A stretch of DNA of 64,000 nt from Conchocele bisecta (GCA_029237695.1 CM055266.1:11115805-11179804); one strand, 5' to 3'. Positions 19,810 through 32,009 are shown, numbered from the stretch's first letter. The notes: a model not told the origin generated them from the sequence alone. Program-made: numbers and translations.

Positions 19810-20052
19810 GGGGCCCGTTTCACTAAACTTCTTACGACTAAAATGTTCGTAAGTGCAAATTTAGGATCGTCTGGAAACTTCAATTGATGGATTTACATTT
19901 ATTGAGCATATGCTGCATATGCAGCCTATGCTCAATAAATGTAAATCCAAGAATTGTTTACAAGAAAACATTGTTAATGTGACATTTACAGAATATCATA
20001 ATTTTGCACATACGAACATTTTAGTCGTAAGAAGTTTAGTGAAACGGCCCCC
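19810..20052. mobile_element. Hairpin MITE GGGCCCGTTTCACTAAACTT, copy B
   Basis: A complete copy with both inverted ends and the central ATTGAGCATATGCTGCATATG palindrome region. It sits about 65 bp inside intron 1 of the first adaptor gene, whose donor is at 20117. Confidence 0.8.
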
Positions 20053-20117
20053 AGATTCATAAATCTCATGTCAAATGGGAACTCGTTTGAGATCCTCCAT
20101 TTACTATATACACGTAC

Positions 20118-20184
20118 CTGGTACAAGCGCAAGACTGATAAATAAACAAAGTACAATCCGTATAAAACTTAGTGTGTTTCTCAT
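20118..20184 (-). CDS. Shisa/CYYR1-like membrane adaptor 1, exon 1: signal peptide
   Basis: Predicted first coding exon. On the minus strand ATG (20184-20182) opens 22 codons reading MRNTLSFIRIVLCLFISLAL then VP, a textbook signal peptide. The exon ends after one base of the next codon at CCAG|GTACGTG, a strong donor. That phase 1 is exactly what the exon at 7693 requires, and the join adds GVHG, a good cleavage context, before the first ectodomain Cys. The intron would be 12.4 kb. Assignment rests on signal peptide, donor, phase and strand; RNA evidence is not available. The upstream promoter was not identified. Confidence 0.68.
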
Positions 20185-20811
20185 TTTAATGGAGAAAGCT
20201 TCCATTTCACAAATAACTGCTATTAAAAATAAGAACCACACTTGAATTATTTCCTTTCACCAAAATGTTAACGTTCCACATATACGTGTGCACATGTACA
20301 TGTATTTAATACCTTATCAACTTCGTAACCATTGTTTTGTTGGCAATGTTTGCCGTTCTACAGGTATATACATGAATGGTCACTTAAGCTGTTTGTACAC
20401 TAAACTATGTTTGACCTTATCTCTATAAAACTGGTCGAACTCGCCAACTGTCCGCCATCGTGAAGAATATGACGAGTATCCACGCGATATGTATTTTAGT
20501 ATAATATAGTTTATCGGAACAAATCGTTTATTTTCGCAAAGAGTTTCAGTCCACACGCAGGTGGAATAAGAAACAAACAAGGCATGTATGATAAGTAGTA
20601 AGCATGGTGACGTCTATAAAGCTCATGTAGGCAGGCGATGCGCCACGACGAGACGGGGTCCACAGATTACTAAAATGAATTAACAATACTAATTGATAAT
20701 CAATGAGAAATTTTCAAACAATGATCAATTTAATCAACCTGGCATATGTGAATGCGGGTTATTACTATTATTATAATAATAATAATCTGACTCAAAACAC
20801 CTGGGGGCCGT

Positions 20812-21045
20812 TTCACTAAACTTCTCACGACTAAAATGTTCGTAAGCGCAAATTTAGAATCGTCTGCAAATTTCAATTGATGGATTTACATTTATTGAGC
20901 ATAGGCTGCATGTGCAGCCTATGCTCAATAAATGTAAATCCAACAATTATTTACAAGAAAACATTGTTAATGTGAAATGTTCAGACTATCATAATTTTGC
21001 TCTTACGAACATTTTAGTCGTAGGAAGTTTAGTGAAACGCCACCC
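20812..21045. mobile_element. Hairpin MITE GGGCCCGTTTCACTAAACTT, copy C
   Basis: A complete copy with a perfect central palindrome around GCCTATGCTCAATAAATG. Its right terminal G/C run has merged into the poly-C tract that follows. Confidence 0.8.
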
Positions 21046-21113
21046 CCACCCCCCCCCCCCCACCCCCCCCCCCCCCGCCTCCCCCCCGCCCCCCCCCCCC
21101 CCCCTCACCCCTG
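21046..21113. repeat. Poly-C / poly-G tract
   Basis: Runs of 7 to 16 C interrupted by A, G or T; the complement could form G-quadruplexes. It probably grew from the C-rich end of the adjoining MITE. Confidence 0.8.
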
Positions 21114-21529
21114 TCATGCATGTGATCAGTGGTGATACAGTCCGGGCTACACAGATGTCAGTCAGAGCTGTATCAGCATAGGTCAATGCACGTGAATTTT
21201 TATTTTTGTAAATGAACAAATTCCAAGCATCATCTCCATTCAATAGAATTCATGGTAGAATAATCACGGCCCCCATGTCCTCGTTGTACACCATACCCGC
21301 CCCGATCTCAAACGAGTTTCCATTTCATATGAGATTTACGAAACGAGTCGCGCACATTTTATGCACCGAGCATCGTGCGAGGTGCATAAAACTGCTGACG
21401 AGTTTCATAAATCTCCTATCAAGTGGAAAGGCAGAAAACTTGGAAGTATCAGCGAGCTGCTTCAGATGCCATTGCATATGTTCGCACCCAGTTGAAAATA
21501 TCCACAGAGAAAAATAGTTTTAACCCTTA

Positions 21530-21715
21530 GACTGATGAGCACGAAAATTGTCGTCGGCTGATACTTTATATTTTGCCTTCTTTCTCAATAAAGACATGGT
21601 TTGACAGCACTTTGGAATCCATTGGAAATGATTGGAAATGATTCTAAAATGCTGCCAAACCATCTTTTTGATGAGAAAAATCGAAAATAAAAAATAAACA
21701 GCAGACGACAACATT
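21530..21715. repeat. Hairpin repeat TTTGACAGCACTT...CAGACGACAACATTTAAT
   Basis: ATGGTTTGACAGCACTTTGG and CCAAACCATCTTTTTGATGA flank inverted TGGAAATGATT words; the tail AACAGCAGACGACAACATTT recurs at 35170, 47690 and 58525. A diverged dispersed element. Confidence 0.5.
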
Positions 21716-22291
21716 TAATTCGGCAGAGTAAGTGTTAATAATACTAGCTATAAATATCGCGTTTAATAGGTACCTGTTCTTTGTAAACACTTCTTTTTAT
21801 CAAACGGGAGCCCTTTCTAACAATTGCTTTAATTTTAATGAGTCACGGACGCTTCTAATGACGTTTTAAACATGATGACATCAACGTCATTGCTTTGTCG
21901 CGCCATTACGGACGTCATTTGGAACGTCTCTATTTTATTCATTTAACAGAACGTTGACGCATAATACGAATACGTAATTATGGTGATGCGGTCAGCCAAT
22001 CAAATTCGCTCCAGGTGTATATTGTGTAAAGTATTGGTAATACATAGTACGTCGTATAAAATTACATCCAACCACATTTGGCTTACGAAACACTATATTA
22101 CATTATATTAATTACTATATCCCTGTCAAATGTAATGTAGCAAAATTATACATAAAACGACTACATATTTATATAAATTATGAAATGCTCTTCATATAAA
22201 AACAAAGAAAATACGTAACTAGTTATTTAACGTTGTTTTCCTTATTCCTCATTAGAAGTATATGTTGGGCCACCACTTGAACCGTCTAGAC

Positions 22292-22563
22292 TACGGAAGC
22301 CCATTAGGGCCACTTCACTTTTTTTAATTTCAAGAAAAGATCTTGAAAATTCAAGAAAAGGACTTGAAAATTGAAGAAAACATCTTGAAAACAAGATGTT
22401 TTCTTGAATTTTCAAGCCCTTTTCTTGAATTTTCAAGATCTTTTCTTGAATTTTCAAGAAAAGATCTTGAAAATTCAAGAAAACAACTTGAAAATTCAAG
22501 AAAACATCTCGAAAATTCAAGAAAAGATAAAAAAAAGTGAAGTGGCCCTAATGGGCTTCCGTA
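22292..22563. mobile_element. 21-bp-unit foldback element, type CTTGAAAATTCAAG, copy 1
   Basis: Inverted ends TACGGAAGCCCATTAGGGCC and GGCCCTAATGGGCTTCCGTA enclose 21-bp units, each the 14-bp palindrome CTTGAAAATTCAAG plus a 7-bp spacer such as AAAAGAT. Spacer orientation switches twice. Flanks GTCTAGAC and GTCTAGTC look like a duplicated target with one change. Repeat-encoded ORFs in both strands are not genes. Confidence 0.8.
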
Positions 22564-22732
22564 GTCTAGTCACAACATACATTTCCTGATGAGAAATTAT
22601 TTGTTGAAAAAGTTTGGATTTCTTTGAACCCTTGAAGGATAGTCCGTTTGTGAGGTTAAGTCCGGTGTGTTTATGAATGGGTTAACGCCGGACTATATAA
22701 TTATTGTTGACATGATCAGGTCTTAAAGGTGC

Positions 22733-23180
22733 ATGCCCACTCAGTAGGCACAACATGTTATTTATATCAGAGACATCATCTCTGAGACATTTTCTGGCAA
22801 AATGAACATTCATTCACCATTACCCCATGTATTGATTGACATTATTATACATTTTATATTAGACGTAACTTTCCACACTACTATCAGAGGCGTGTTTCCT
22901 TAAAATGTTAACGGACGTTACTATTATACTCTGTTTATTTTTTGATGTGCTATTATCATACTTTATAATCTGTCGAAAATATTATTTTTTCAGGTGACGC
23001 ATTTAATTAATATAAATAATTAAAAAATACCATGCCTCATGTGCATATGAAAATAGCCTGATATACCTGTATAGCGGCGACTCGTAATCTTGAGAACTGT
23101 TGAAATAGTGACACAAGTATACACTCATTTAATTCCTATAAAGAACAGTTTGTGCCTACTGAGTGGGCATGTACCTTTAA
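22733..23180. mobile_element. Foldback MITE TTAAAGGTACATGCCCACTC, copy 1
   Basis: Ends TTAAAGGTGCATGCCCACTC and GAGTGGGCATGTACCTTTAA are inverted. The internal sequence has inverted CAGAGACATCATCTCTGAGA and AACATTCATTCACCATTACC. Other copies: 25752-26259, 48303-48804, and fragments 44121-44255 and 44726-44825. Confidence 0.8.
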
Positions 23181-23374
23181 CAAAACTTCTCGTGGATTGC
23201 GTCTATGTCCGTATTAATTATTAATTAGTAATTAATTAGTAATCGGAGACAAATCGTTTAATACTTACGAACATAATGTGAACAATACCATGGTCTAACC
23301 AAATTAGTTTTTAACTAATTTAACGGCATCAAACCAGCAAATTGCCAATAAATTAAGAACACTCATTAATGTTC

Positions 23375-23571
23375 TGGGGGCCGTTTCACTAAACTGTGTA
23401 CAACTAAATGTTCGTAAGTGCAAAATAATGATATTCTGTAAATTTCACATTAACACTGTTTTCTTGTAAACAATTACTGCATTTACATTTAAATAAATGT
23501 AAATCCATCAATAAAAATTTGCAGACGATCCTAATTTTGCAATTATGAACATTTTAGTCGTATGAAGTTTC
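23375..23571. mobile_element. Hairpin MITE GGGCCCGTTTCACTAAACTT, copy D (right end lost)
   Basis: The left end GGGGGCCGTTTCACTAAACT is intact; the right side stops at GTCGTATGAAGTTT without the AGTGAAACGG end, and the central palindrome is shortened. Confidence 0.7.
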
Positions 23572-23627
23572 CCTCATTTAATTACATGAGTCTTAGATAA
23601 GAAATACGTGCAGAAAACGATGAAACA

Positions 23628-23857
23628 GGGCTCCATTTCACTAAACTTAAACTTAAATGTTCGTAAGTGCAAATTTAGGATCGTCTGGAAATTTTGATTG
23701 ATGCATTTATATTTATTGCACATAGGCAGCCTATGCTCAATAAATGTAAATCCAATACTTGTTGACAAGAAAACATAGTCAATGTGAAATACACAGACTA
23801 TCATAATTTTGCACTTACGAACATATTTAGTCGTACGAAGTTTAGTGAAACGGCCCG
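23628..23857. mobile_element. Hairpin MITE GGGCCCGTTTCACTAAACTT, copy E
   Basis: Nearly complete, in tandem with copy D about 55 bp away. Ends GGGCTCCATTTCACTAAACT and AGTTTAGTGAAACGGCCCG. Confidence 0.7.
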
Positions 23858-24007
23858 CAGATTGGTAGAAAATAATTTAATAATAGATTTATAAATTTCA
23901 TTACTGAATCTAAGTGTACCTATCAGTCACCTGAAGAAAATAGGGGTTAGGCAAATGATGATTTATAATACGGAAACAATAGAGCTAGTTTTCTTGTGTA
24001 ATTGGTT

Positions 24008-25622
24008 ATTATACCCACTTTTTTTGTAAAAAAAAACGGGTATATTGTTTTCGTCACGGGTGTCCGTCCGTCCGTACGTCCGTACGTCCGTACGTCCGTC
24101 CGTACGTCCGTCACGTTTCTTGTAACTCGAAAAATAAACTTTATTCACCTTCATACCTACTCGCCTGGTATATTTTGTATGTTAGCATTCGTTTATCATG
24201 TGCAGATGCTCAAAAGTGAAATTTGGATTTTTCATCCGGAACCCTCCATTCTGTTAGGATTATCCCCCTTTCCCCCTTTCGGACTCAAGAATTTCCCATT
24301 TTTTCCTCGTAAACTACGAAAAACAAAAATTTTTCATCCTTCATAACCTACGCGCCCTGATATTTGGTATGTAGCTTTCGCTATCATGTGCGATGCGCTC
24401 AAAGTGAATTTGGATTTTTCATCCGACCCACCTCCAATCCATTGGATTATCTCCCCCTTTCGGACTCAAGGAACTTTGCCCATTTTTTTCTATTTTCCAT
24501 CGTAAACTCGAAAAACTTTTTCCCCACCTTCATACCTACGCGCCATGAATTATTTATGGTATGTAGCTTATCGTTATCATGTGGCGAATGCGCAAAGTGA
24601 ATTTGGATTTTTCATTTTTTTTTTTTTTTTTTTCCGACCCTCCATCCATGGATTATCTCCCCCTTATCGGACTCAGAATTTCCCAATTTTTTTTGTTTTC
24701 CTCGTAACTCGAAAAACTTTTTCACCTTCATACCTACGCGCCATCGATATTTGGTATGTTAGGCTTCGTTAACCTCACTGTGCAGGATGCGCAAATGTGG
24801 AATTTGGGATTTTTTCAATCCGACCCTCCATCATGGATTAAACTTCCCCCCTTTCGGGACCTCAGAAATTTTCCCATTTTTTTTTTTTTCCTCGTAACTA
24901 CTCGAAAAACTTTTTTCTTAACCTTTCATATCCTACGCGCCTGATTTTGGTAATTGGTATGGAGCTTCGTTATACATGTGCAGATGCGCAAAGTGGAATT
25001 TGGATTTTTCAATCCCGACCCTCCATCATGGATTATCTCCCACCCTTTCGGACTCAGAATTTTCCCATTTTTCCCTCCGTAAACTCGAAAAACATTTTTC
25101 ACCTTCCTAAACCTACGCGCCTGAATATTTGGTATGTAGCCTTCGTTATCATGTGCAGAATGCGCAAATGTGAATTTGGCATTTTTGATTCCAGACCCTC
25201 CATTCCAATGGATTCTATCTCCCCCTTTCGGACTCAGAATTTCCCCATTTTTTCCTCGTAACTCGAAAAACTTTTTTCACCTTCATACCTACGCCGCCTG
25301 ATACTTTAGTATGTACCTTCGTTATGTGCAGATGCGCAAAGTGAATTCCCATTTTTGATCCGACCCTCCATCATCGATTACCTCCCCCTTTCCGACTCAG
25401 AATTTCCCATTTTTTCCTTTTTCCTTGTAACTCGAAAAACTTTTTCACCTTCATACCTACGCGCCTCATATTTGCTATGTAGCTTCGTTATCATGTGCAC
25501 ATGCGCAAAGTGAATTCGGATTTTTTATCCGACCCTCCATCATGGATTACTTCCCCCTTTCGGACTTAGCATTTGGGGAAAGTGGGTATATTGCGATGGC
25601 GCGCCATCGACTTTTTCTAGTT
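24008..25622. repeat. 1.6-kb element of about eight degenerate 185-205-bp tandem units
   Basis: Bounded by ATACCCACTTTTTT and AAAGTGGGTATATTGCG, which are inverted, and led by a GTCCGTACGTCC microsatellite (24060-24112). Each unit contains CGTAACTCGAAAAACTTTTT, CACCTTCATACCTACGCGCC, TATCATGTGCAGATGCGCAA and CCCTTTCGGACTCAGAATTT. Units differ mainly by single-base insertions in homopolymers, which suggests uncorrected long-read errors. ORFs here change between units and are not genes. Confidence 0.8.
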
Positions 25623-25751
25623 GGTAATTAAGTTTACATTATTTCAACATATTACTAGTGTGGTATATTACAAATCGTTGAGTCACAGCGTGTGCTTCCT
25701 GCTTCAGATATTGCGAAATGGATCACCAAACTATTTCCTTTGTTTGTCACA

Positions 25752-26259
25752 TTAAAGGTACATGCCCACTCAGTAGGCACAAACTGTTCTTTATAGGAAT
25801 TAAATGAGTGTATAATTGTGTCACTATTCCACCAGTTCTAAAATGTACGAGTGCCCGCTATACAGATATAATCATTTTGTAATATTTATTTTACTGATAG
25901 TGACTCGCGGTGGTATCAGGCTATTTTCATATGCAAATGAGGCATGGTATTTTTTAATTATTTATACTAATTAAATGCGTCACCTGAAAAAAATAATGTT
26001 TTCGAAAGATTATAAAGTATGATCATTGCACATCACAAAATACAGAGAATAAAAGCAACGTCCGTTAACATTTTAAGCAAACACGGTTATCGCCCCTGCT
26101 ATCAGTGTGGAAATTTGCGTCCGATATAAAATGTATAATAATGCCAATCAATACGTGGGGTAATGGTGAATGAATGTTTAATTTTCCAGAAAATGTCTCA
26201 GATGAAGCTTATGATATAAAGAACATGTTGTGCCTACTGAGTGGGGCATGTACCTTTAA
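25752..26259. mobile_element. Foldback MITE TTAAAGGTACATGCCCACTC, copy 2
   Basis: Ends TTAAAGGTACATGCCCACTC and GAGTGGGGCATGTACCTTTA; the orientation of the interior is opposite to copy 1 (TATTCCACCAGTTCTAAAAT lies near the left end here). Confidence 0.8.
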
Positions 26260-26325
26260 GTGATACTATATAGTGGGATAAAACGCAAACTCCTTGACAT
26301 TCGATCAAATAGAAGTGGTAAATGT

Positions 26326-27255
26326 AGAAAGCGAATGTCTACATAGTGAATGTCTACATAGTGAATGTCTACATAGTGAATGTCTAAATAGTGAATGTCT
26401 ACATAGTGAATGTCTACATAGTGAATCTACATAGTGAATGTCTACATAGTGAATGTCTACATAGTGAATGTGTACATAGTGAATGTATACATAGTGAATG
26501 TCTACATAGTGAATGTCTACATAGTGAATGTCTACATAGTGAATGTGTACATAGTGAATGTCTACATAGTGAATGTGTACATAGTGAATGTCAATGTCTA
26601 CATAGTGAATGTGTACATAGTGAATGTGTACATAGTGAATGTCTACATAGTGAAGTCTACAATAGTGAATGTGTACATAGTGAATGCACATAGTGAATAG
26701 TCTACATAGTGAATGTGTACATAGTGAATGTCTCATAGTGATGTCTACATAGTGAATGTGTACATAGTGAATGTCTACATAGTGAATGTGTACATAGTGA
26801 ATGTCTACATAGTGAATGTCTACATAGTGAATGTGTACATAGTGAATGTCTACATAGTGAATGTGTACATAGTGAATGTCATAGTGAATCTACATAGAAT
26901 GTCCTAACATAGTGAAATGTCTACATAGTGAATGTGTAACATAGTAGACATAGTAATGTCTACATAGTGAATGTCTACATGTGAATGTACAATGAGTCTA
27001 CATAGTGAATGTCTACATATTGAATGTCACATAGTCTACATTAGTGAATGTCTACAGATTCTACAATATGAATGTCTAACATAGTGAATGTCTACATAGT
27101 CTACGTAGTGAATGTCTACAGTAAGTTCTTACATTATTGAATGTCCTACATAGTGAATGTCTACATAGTGAATGTCTACATAGTGAATGTCTACACAGTC
27201 TACATAGTGAATGTCTACATAGTCTACATAGTGAATGTCTACATAGTGAATGTCT
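26326..27255. repeat. 15-bp minisatellite GAATGTCTACATAGT (about 0.93 kb)
   Basis: About 60 units, with GTC and GTG variants. The first 300 bp is regular; from about 26640 units carry many single-base losses and gains. Because the unit is five codons long, it creates long repetitive ORFs in several frames on both strands. Confidence 0.9.
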
Positions 27256-27295
27256 CAGACATCATCTGAGACGCATGTACACTCGCGTTGTGGAA

Positions 27296-27386
27296 AACAG
27301 TATGTGTTACTGAGAATTCACTAAAACAGTATGTGTTACTGAGAATTCACTAAAACAGTATGTGTTACTGAGAATTCACTAAACAA
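27296..27386. repeat. Three 30-bp tandem units
   Basis: AAAACAGTATGTGTTACTGA followed by GAATTCACTA, three times with almost no change, so the array is young. Confidence 0.85.
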
Positions 27387-27392
27387 AATATC

Positions 27393-27795
27393 AGGGCTCC
27401 AGATAAGGAATTAGTAATTGAGTAGTGTCACTCCATCATTTCTGAAGCAATTGCGTATTTCAAAATTTTAATTGTGTAAAATAGAATCACACAATTGTTT
27501 ACACATCAGCAGACCGCACTCATTGAATAGTTTGCTTCTAAATGAAAACAAATCTTGGTATTTCATTAGAATTGTCTCCTTGGAGACAATTCTAATGAAG
27601 TACGAAGGTGTGTTTTCATGGAAAAATAAGAAAAAATGCTATATTTCTTGTCTGTTTATTGTTTTCTGTAGCATGATAAAGATACCAAACATTTTGCATT
27701 GCTTTTTGATACTCACTACATCTGATTTCAATTGGAATTTTGGCAATTTTAATTGGGTATTTACGCAAATACGCAGCTTATCTGGAGATCTGAAA
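27393..27795. mobile_element. Element CTCCAGATAAGGAATTAGTA, copy 1
   Basis: Left end GCTCCAGATAAGGAATTAGT and right end CAGCTTATCTGGAGATCT are inverted (CTCCAGATAAG). The interior carries the CTTGGTATTTCATTAGAATT palindrome. The second copy is 50452-50975. Confidence 0.65.
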
Positions 27796-27859
27796 TACGC
27801 ATGGGAAATTCCAAAACCTGTTGTAAACTGTTGAACTGTCTATTATTAGAAGTACATCT

Positions 27860-28400
27860 AACACAGATATAAGCCGTATTTACTTGCATAGCAGGCAAGT
27901 AGACAGTAGTGACAATAACTGCTTACAAGTCACTGGATTCGATACAGTATTTATGGTAATACAGGTAAATATCTAAATCACTGTGTATTGTTCTTACTGT
28001 TACACAGTCTTTACTGAATTCTCAAACATTTTAGCAAAGCGTCAACACACTACACTCTTCACATATTAGACTTTGTCTATAAATGTTATGAAAACAAAGC
28101 ATAGCACGCTGTAGTCTGATGTCTCCCCATGATGTTGCACTACATTTTAGTCATGTGTTGTCATACTATTAGTGGTATGTGTCAAACGCAATATGAGGTA
28201 AAACTGGGCGATTGTTTGTACACACTAAGATGGCCGACATGGCAACTCCATGCGCTGTGTAGGATATAGTAAGAAGAGAATGTTCACATGTATATTATGC
28301 GTATATCCTATCACATTTACGAAGCAATTATGCATGACTAATTGGATGCTCAGCATACAGTGAACCATACATACATATTAGTATCAGGTAACGAGCTTTG
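27860..28400. repeat. Dispersed repeat, inverted copy at 57290-57680
   Basis: Blocks such as TTGCATAGCAGGCAAGTAGA, TCGATACAGTATTTATGGTA and GATGGCCGACATGGCAACTC recur inverted at 57365-57670. No gene recognised. Confidence 0.6.
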
Positions 28401-28499
28401 TATTGGCTTGATGTGTACTGACTGATAACATATTGTCGTATCACATATTGACTAGATACGCATATCCGAGTCAAAATAGATTAAAAACTAACGTTTAAT

Positions 28500-28625
28500 T
28501 GGCCGAAGCAAGTCACATGACGATACCGAATGACGTCTGTGTAATGACGCAGCGTAATGACCTCTGCGTTCTTTTTAAAGACAACTACGACATTCGGTAA
28601 TGTCATGTGACTTGCAAAACAATAC
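28500..28625. repeat. Hairpin with AAGTCACATGACGATACCGA arms
   Basis: GCAAGTCACATGACGATACC is inverted as CATTCGGTAATGTCATGTGA; related CATTCGGTAACGTAATGTGA lies at 17263-17282. Confidence 0.55.
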
Positions 28626-28788
28626 GTGATAAATATAATACCGTGATAGTGTATTTTGATATCAAATTTATCAGACTCGGCTGGGAAACATTCGGAAGTT
28701 CTCGGCGAGCCTCGGAATTCATACGCGTTTCCTAGCCTTGCCTGATAAACTTGATCTCAAAAGGCTTAGCCTGGTATTATCTATTTAT

Positions 28789-29204
28789 TACGGAGCCCGC
28801 AGGGGACGTATAATTATTTTCGTTATTAATTCGTTCCCACGAAATAATAATTCGTTCCCTCAATTTAACAATTCGTTCCCACGGGAACGAATTGTTAATT
28901 CGTGGGAACGAATTGTTATATCGTGGGAACGAATTGTTAATTCGAGGGAACGAATTGTTAAATTGAGGGAACGAATTGTAATTTCGTGGGAACGAATTGT
29001 TAATTCGAGGAAACGAATAGTTAATCTGAGGGAACGAATTGTCATTTCGTGGGAACGAATTGTTAATGCGAGGGAACTAATGTTGTTATATCGTGGTAAC
29101 GAAGTGTTAATTCGAGAGAACGAATTGTTAAATTGAGAGAAAGAATTGTTATTTCGTGGGAACGAATTAATAAAAAAAATCCATGTCCCCTGCGTGACTC
29201 CGTA
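28789..29204. mobile_element. 21-bp-unit foldback element, type TTCGTGGGAACGAA, copy 2
   Basis: Ends TACGGAGCCCGCAGGGGAC and GTCCCCTGCGTGACTCCGTA. About 15 units of TTCGTGGGAACGAA plus TTGTTAA, with an orientation switch at CCCACGGGAACG (28876-28890). No clear target duplication. The ORFs on both strands are repeat products. Confidence 0.75.
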
Positions 29205-30026
29205 AATTAGTATGCATGGGTTTGCATGCACTTAGGAGGAGGTACTGTCGTTAGAACAACGTAAGCCAGGTTTCGTCAAATTGTTTACCACGTGTGTTAA
29301 TCCTTCAACAATACCTGCACTGAATAAAGGACATTGTATAATTGCATATTACTAATACAGTAGAGCATGGTATGTGCGCATTCGATTATATTTAATTCGA
29401 TTTATATTAATGCGAGACGCATGTTAGAATGAAACGTATTCGATGTGGAAATCGATGTGGAAATTCATCGCAAGTACTGAAACTAAGTTAGCTACACATG
29501 ATTACTAACAAGTATTGATTTCATGTGTATGGACAGAAGAAAAATCCCAAAATCAGAACAGAATATTTACGGAAAATAAATATAGTCAGTGTACGTGGCT
29601 TCGCACTCTTTACATATATTTTGATAATTATCAGAAAGAAATATACAAATAAAGTTCGCCTTAGTATTTTGATAGATACGACACTCAACACCGGAAATAT
29701 ATGTGCCAATGTCAGACAGTTCACGCGAGATCAGGGATCGCCATTGTTGTTGTACACCGTGAATCAATTTGAAAACACATGGAAGTGTACATGGCTTCGC
29801 ACACCCGAAAATCTTCCGATCTAACTTATACTTAGAATATAACAATTAAAATTGATGTTCATCATCAACCCATTATATTTTCAAATAATAAAGACATACT
29901 AACTAAATATTTATGAAGACACCCACAATGATGATGTCTTGCACCCAGCTACATCAACAGACTATTCAAATGTTTGTTTCACCGTATATTAAAACAACAA
30001 AATTAATAGTATTGGCCAAACACGCA
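29205..30026. other. No gene seen
   Basis: AT-rich sequence between two foldback elements. Overlapping 90-99-codon ORFs on both strands (29525-29845) have no features I recognise. Confidence 0.4.
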
Positions 30027-30034
30027 CACCATCG

Positions 30035-30469
30035 TACGGAAGCCCATTAGGGCCACTTCACTTTTTGTTACCTTTTCTTGAATTTTCAAGATGTTTTCTT
30101 GAATTTTCAAGATGTTTTCTTGAATTTTCAAGTTCTTTTCTTGAATTTTCAATTTTCAAGTTCTTTTCTTGAATTTTCAAGATCTTTTCTTGAAAATTCA
30201 AGAAAAGATCTTGAAAATTCAAGAAAAGAACTTGAAAATTTTAAAACAAGATGTTTTCTTGAATTTTCAAATTCTTTTCTTCAATTTTCAAGATGTTTTC
30301 TTGTTCTTTTCTTGAATTTTCAAGATGTTTTCTTGTTCTTTTCTAGATCTTTTCTTGAACATTCAAGAAAAGATCTTGAAAATTCAAGAAAAGAACTTGA
30401 AAATTCAAGAAAACATCTTGAACAAATGGAAATTAAAAAAACGTGAAGTGGCCCTAATGGGCTTCCGTA
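30035..30469. mobile_element. 21-bp-unit foldback element, type CTTGAAAATTCAAG, copy 2
   Basis: Same ends as 22292-22563, with perfect 6-bp flanking repeats CCATCG (30029-30034 and 30470-30475). The interior has several orientation switches and truncated units. Confidence 0.8.
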
Positions 30470-30887
30470 CCATCGCACCCACGACAATAAACCAACACTA
30501 CTATCCTACCCTGTGTGCCTGTGAGAGAATGAGCCGAAAAATCAGCGGCTGGATCTAATCAACAGCGGAGGAAATAATAGTCCCTGAATACACAGCATCG
30601 GTATGAAACAAAATTGCAACCTCACTGCGATATTCTCCACTAGATGATATATCGTAGGCGAATTATTGTAGCTAAGCATCGGTGTGTCAGGTGTTATAAA
30701 TCAACTTTATAATATGGCCTCAAAAGCACCATAATGGCGTGATATATATGGTGACAGTTTTGTTAACTATTTTTTATTGGGGCAATATGCCACACCATTG
30801 ACTATAATGTAAATATATAATTAAATAATTAAGACTGTGTGCTTTATTCTTTAGTTTACATGTGCTAAGTCATTAAAATTCAGTAAT

Positions 30888-31020
30888 CTACAGAAATCTG
30901 TCTAAACCGGACACCCTGGGAGGTCCCCATATCTGGCGCGGCACGGAAACGGGATGTGCTCGGCAGAGCCTCGCCCATCCCGTTTTCTGAGCCTTGCCAG
31001 ATATTTTTACCCATTGACGG
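30888..31020. repeat. Hairpin fragment plus ATCTGGCGCGGCACGGAAAC repeat
   Basis: A half pogo-like hairpin (CTAAACCGGACACCCTGGGA) abuts ATCTGGCGCGGCACGGAAAC, whose arms CGGGATG...CATCCCG fold. The second part recurs at 58948-59035. Confidence 0.55.
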
Positions 31021-31674
31021 CACTGACCTACTATAAGCTATACGGATCATCTATCATGTTTTCTGCAACAGTTGAATTTGCATATGTATTACACTAGGGA
31101 ATTATGCGTTTTATTAGACTGTGATATTACACAGTGAACGCCCATTCTGTGCAATAAGTAATACCGTAGAATACAGCGCAGACTTTTACATAAACTCATT
31201 GATATCTATTCTAAAACATATGTCGACTAGTTCTACGTCAGTTTGTGCAAACATTGCTTATTGTTATTGCTTTAAAAAGTGTAAATAAGTGTAAAAGTGA
31301 CGCAACCTACCTTTAAGAGACATAAGTATATGCATTCGTGCTCATTTTAAAAACATCTCGTAACCATATCCCAGACATTGGCTTGCAGGTGACATACATG
31401 TTATATGATACCACGTTGTGTCTCACGCGCGTCATCGTCCTAACACAAGTGGGCTTATTGACTTTCGATCCAGCGGAGACTCTTGTTAGACTGCCTATCC
31501 ACGAAACCATTGAAACGAAATTAATCTCGCTAATGTATCAAAATGTAATGAAATATTTCGATTCACCAAAGCACAGCATTTACATGTAGGTGTAAAATTA
31601 TGCAAATATTGTAAACGTATTTAATGGAATTACGCAATACAAAATCACATGTCGCGTGTCTCATATGTCTACTT

Positions 31675-31748
31675 TACAATGAAACCTCTCTAAACCGGAC
31701 ACCCTGGGAATCTCCCAAGGTGTCCGGTTTAGAAAGGTTTCACTGTAG
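31675..31748. mobile_element. Pogo-like mini-hairpin
   Basis: ACAATGAAACCTCTCTAAAC and TTTAGAAAGGTTTCACTGTA around ACACCCTGGGAATCTCCCAA. Complete. Confidence 0.7.
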
Positions 31749-32009
31749 ATTTATTCGTATTTCTGAAGACTGAACCTACTTGCACATATAAGTCGCCTGT
31801 AAACAAACATGGGGATTGGTAATTTGTTTGGTGTATTATGTCTCCCCCCATAAATGGGGGAGATATATTGTTTTGGCATGGTTGTCTGTCTGTCCGTGTG
31901 TCACAACATTTTACTCTTTCCTGAGACATGGTCGTATATATGGGTCGATAACACTGAATAATGACGTCATTTCGGAGAAAAATTGTGGTTTATTCACATG
32001 AATATATTT

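Noticed and set aside
26305..26736. Long repetitive ORFs on both strands, including a 143-codon one
   Set aside because: The 15-bp unit is five codons long and lacks stops in several frames, so these are by-products of the minisatellite.
28738..30446. ORFs of 110-132 codons with repeated hydrophobic or Arg/Glu-rich units
   Set aside because: They lie in the 21-bp foldback arrays; a 21-bp unit is seven codons and stays open in any frame without a stop.
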